From contig NAOQ01000703.1 of the NCBI GenBank assembly GCA_002751075.1, positions 11,251 through 22,793 of the forward strand: a stretch of 11,543 nucleotides of DNA, written 5' to 3'. The notes under the pieces were generated by a model that worked only from the letters and a program-made list of their open reading frames with translations, ran no database searches and was not told where the DNA came from. The DNA comes from Ichthyophonus hoferi. Taxonomy: Eukaryota; Opisthokonta; Ichthyosporea; Ichthyophonida; Ichthyophonidae. The first letter of the stretch is position 1; each line of letters starts with the position of its first letter. Shown here one piece after another: positions 10,201-11,543 of the stretch. The position numbers were made by a program, and so were the translations under genes.

Positions 10201-11435
10201 ATCTAGGGGGATAGGGGGATAATTAATGTAAATTTCGATATATAACTTTTAGCTAATCGCCTTTAGAGAATATTTTAAACACGCTGATTGATTAGTATAC
10301 CTTGTGGGTTACATTTTACTGAAAGCGCAAAGCCTCCTACGTCATAGCTCTTAAGGTATGTCTCGGCTTCTACACTCCATAGCTGTATAGGTGGGTTGGC
10401 ATATAAGTGTATGTATGTATATATATGTATAATAGTATATATGTATATTTATGTATGTATATATATGTATGATAGTATGTATGTATATATTTCTGAATTT
10501 CTGTATAAGATAATATAATTTAAAATATATCTTAAAGTACAATTTAAAAATATAAGAAAATGGAATATACTCCCATAGATACCTTAACTGTGCCGTCAAA
10601 CGAGGCGGATAAAATGTTTGCACTATCACTGGTCCAGCATAAATCCGATACCACCAAGTGGTGGGCTTTCATCGCCCTCTCCTACAGCAGTATTGATTGG
10701 TCAATGGGTTATCAGATATTGTTTATCTTGGCAGGAATGACGCTTTACAGCTATCATTGATTGTTATATATATATATCAACCAATACATGATATTTTTTA
10801 ATTACACGGACTATCAAATTATCCCTACAAGGCATTAATCCTTATCTCCCTCTCTCTCTCTCTTTCATACTTATTATAAACATATAATATATACACCCAT
10901 ATAAAGATGCCTATCTCCTTTTCTAAGCTCTGCTTGATTGACTACCTTTTAATATAGCACGTGTGATTGTTATTCATCCTTCTTTTCTATTGATAAACAT
11001 CATGTACCAACTACTACTCCTATAGGCCAATACCATCTCAGGATGGTTCAATAATTTATTGCGGACCAATGAAATAACAGCATAAATTAAAAAATTAAAA
11101 CAAAGTCGTAAATTACTTAATTTGCATAGTAGATTTCCATATTAAGCCACGAATAATCTAATAACCAGTGATACTTTATATCCATATCTATATATAGCCC
11201 CTTATTATAACTCGCAGTAAGAGAAGGTGGAGAAACACGTTACATAACCCACAAGGACCAATGAGAAACAAGCATTTGGGTTGATGGATAGATAATAAAA
11301 AAAGGAGGGAGGGAGGGTAAGCACCAGTCTATGTTGGTGCGCATCCCATAATAGGACATTGGTATCGAATGAGCCGCTAGCAAGAAGTCTTCCGCAGGGT
11401 GAGTGTTGGACTACATACACTGCCCCTGTGTGGCC
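7220..11435 (-). CDS. WD40-repeat protein, WDR13-like (3' part, 11 exons, 5' end outside window)
   Basis: This is a multi-exon gene read right to left. Exons are 11325-11435, 10583-10681, 10301-10382, 10094-10202, 9755-9831, 9144-9221, 8749-8796, 8255-8377, 8022-8085, 7661-7798 and 7220-7334. They total 1044 nt, giving 347 residues plus a TAG stop, and the phases match at all ten junctions. The product folds as a WD40 beta-propeller, usually a protein-binding scaffold. Seven blades are visible: G1-D31 (GH...WD), H44-S73, about 86-115, about 130-156, about 174-207, about 231-289 and E304-S335 (EGHTDRV...VRMW). Blade 6 carries an acidic, polar insert at 244-264. The order of blades, including a VVSDLCW segment, a GDSGGNL segment, a GWPIRSS segment and the terminal EGHTDRV...W blade, fits my memory of WDR13-type proteins. 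That assignment is inference, and the partner and function are unknown. No start Met is seen because exon 1 here begins in phase 0 after an acceptor. The donor after 11325 (GTGCTT) is weak. An alternative donor (GTTCTA) exists near 8261, but GTATGC after 8255 fits better. Confidence 0.87.
7416..7470. repeat. Trinucleotide (CTA/TTA) repeat in an intron
   Basis: A degenerate run of CTA, TTA, CGA and TAA triplets lies in the last intron (7335-7660) of the WD40 gene. It keeps frames open and creates false open reading frames rich in Ser, Asn and Leu. Confidence 0.65.
7908..7999. repeat. Local duplication of an AT-rich block in an intron
   Basis: CAATAGTATATAAT followed by an ATAACCATA-like block occurs twice about 49 bp apart (near 7909 and 7959), inside the intron 7799-8021. 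The second copy carries an extra ATAATATATTAT insert. Confidence 0.6.
8165..8215. repeat. CATA-type microsatellite in an intron
   Basis: ACATACATACATATG and related units lie in the intron 8086-8254. On this stretch the CATA motif is on the plus strand, opposite to most of the other introns of the gene. Confidence 0.65.
8378..8402 (-). repeat. CT repeat next to an acceptor site
   Basis: The (GA)n run at 8389-8401 reads CTCTCT in the gene sense and sits about 10 bases before the acceptor CAG of exon 8255-8377. It probably acts as that intron's pyrimidine tract. Confidence 0.65.
9700..9719. repeat. Perfect 20-bp palindrome in an intron
   Basis: The 20 bases centred on CCAAATTTGG equal their own reverse complement and lie inside the intron 9222-9754, about 35 bases from the donor in the gene sense. 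They could form a cruciform or bind a symmetric factor. In AT-rich DNA chance is also possible. Confidence 0.6.
9832..9875 (-). repeat. CT-rich tract forming the polypyrimidine tract of an intron
   Basis: The plus strand reads as repeated GAGAGAGG units. In the sense of the WD40 gene this is a run of CCCTCTCT units ending in CAG at the 5' border of exon 9755-9831. The microsatellite thus also serves as the pyrimidine tract for splicing. Confidence 0.75.
9940..10045 (-). repeat. CATA/TACT-type simple repeat in a WD40-gene intron
   Basis: The plus strand shows repeated GTATGTAC, GTATGTAT and AGTAAGTATG units inside the intron 9832-10093. In the gene sense this reads as CATACATACT runs. It is imperfect microsatellite DNA, noncoding. 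An apparent frame through it comes only from the repeat. Confidence 0.7.
10404..10490 (-). repeat. Tandem ATGTATGTATATAT-type repeat in an intron
   Basis: Two adjacent units of about 42 bp, each with the order ATGTATGTATATATATGTAT then a TAGTAT spacer, lie in the intron 10383-10582. One or two substitutions separate the units. Confidence 0.7.
10845..10865. repeat. CT dinucleotide run in an intron
   Basis: A (CT)n run on the plus strand is GA-rich in the sense of the WD40 gene. It lies in the middle of the intron 10682-11324, far from either splice site, so it is unlikely to help splicing. Confidence 0.6.
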
Positions 11436-11487
11436 CTAGCAATAGCGTAGGGTGTATGTGTCAGATGGTCAGATGGTATAATAATAT

Positions 11488-11543
11488 GATAGTATAATAG
11501 TATAATAGTATAATAGTATATTAGTATATTAGTGTAATAGTAT
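11488..11543. repeat. 8-bp tandem repeat at the window's right edge
   Basis: About six and a half copies of AGTATAAT (later copies AGTATATT and AGTGTAAT) continue past the window end. They lie upstream of exon 11325-11435 in the gene sense, so in an intron or before the next exon. Confidence 0.75.

Noticed and set aside
1-11543. Many CCAAT/ATTGG words across the window
   Set aside because: The expected number for a pentamer on both strands at this base composition is about the number seen, so there is no enrichment.

Overview
The window looks like nuclear DNA of an AT-rich, intron-rich eukaryote. Both genes are split by introns with ordinary GT-AG borders (donors such as GTAAGT and GTATGT, and pyrimidine-rich acceptors). 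Stops are standard, and there are no bacterial-type operons or ribosome sites. The lineage cannot be fixed from sequence alone. An early-diverging fungus or another unicellular relative of fungi and animals is my inference.

Layout. Positions 1-4960 hold no gene that I recognise. This stretch is AT-rich with a few GC-richer islands (about 380-640, 1240-1411, 2413-2496, 2950-3450) that keep long open frames, sometimes bounded by splice-like sites. They could be exons of unknown genes, decayed genes, or chance. It also holds an old imperfect tandem duplication of about 160 bp (3655-4008). A two-exon gene for a single C2H2 zinc-finger protein lies on the plus strand (5116-6249), with its intron cutting through the finger. 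After a convergent intergenic stretch (6250-7219) comes the 3' part of a multi-exon WD40 gene on the minus strand (11435 down to 7220). I rebuilt eleven exons with matching phases. They give 347 residues and seven propeller blades ending in a stop. The first exon or exons lie beyond the right edge. The blade order and spacing resemble the WDR13-type family.

The introns of the WD40 gene are packed with simple repeats (CATA/GTAT, GA/CT, AT), unlike the left half of the window. The two genes are convergent neighbours, and nothing in the sequence links their functions. I see no convincing new biological system. The most useful results are the assembled WD40 gene, the split zinc finger, and the unexplained coding-like islands on the left.
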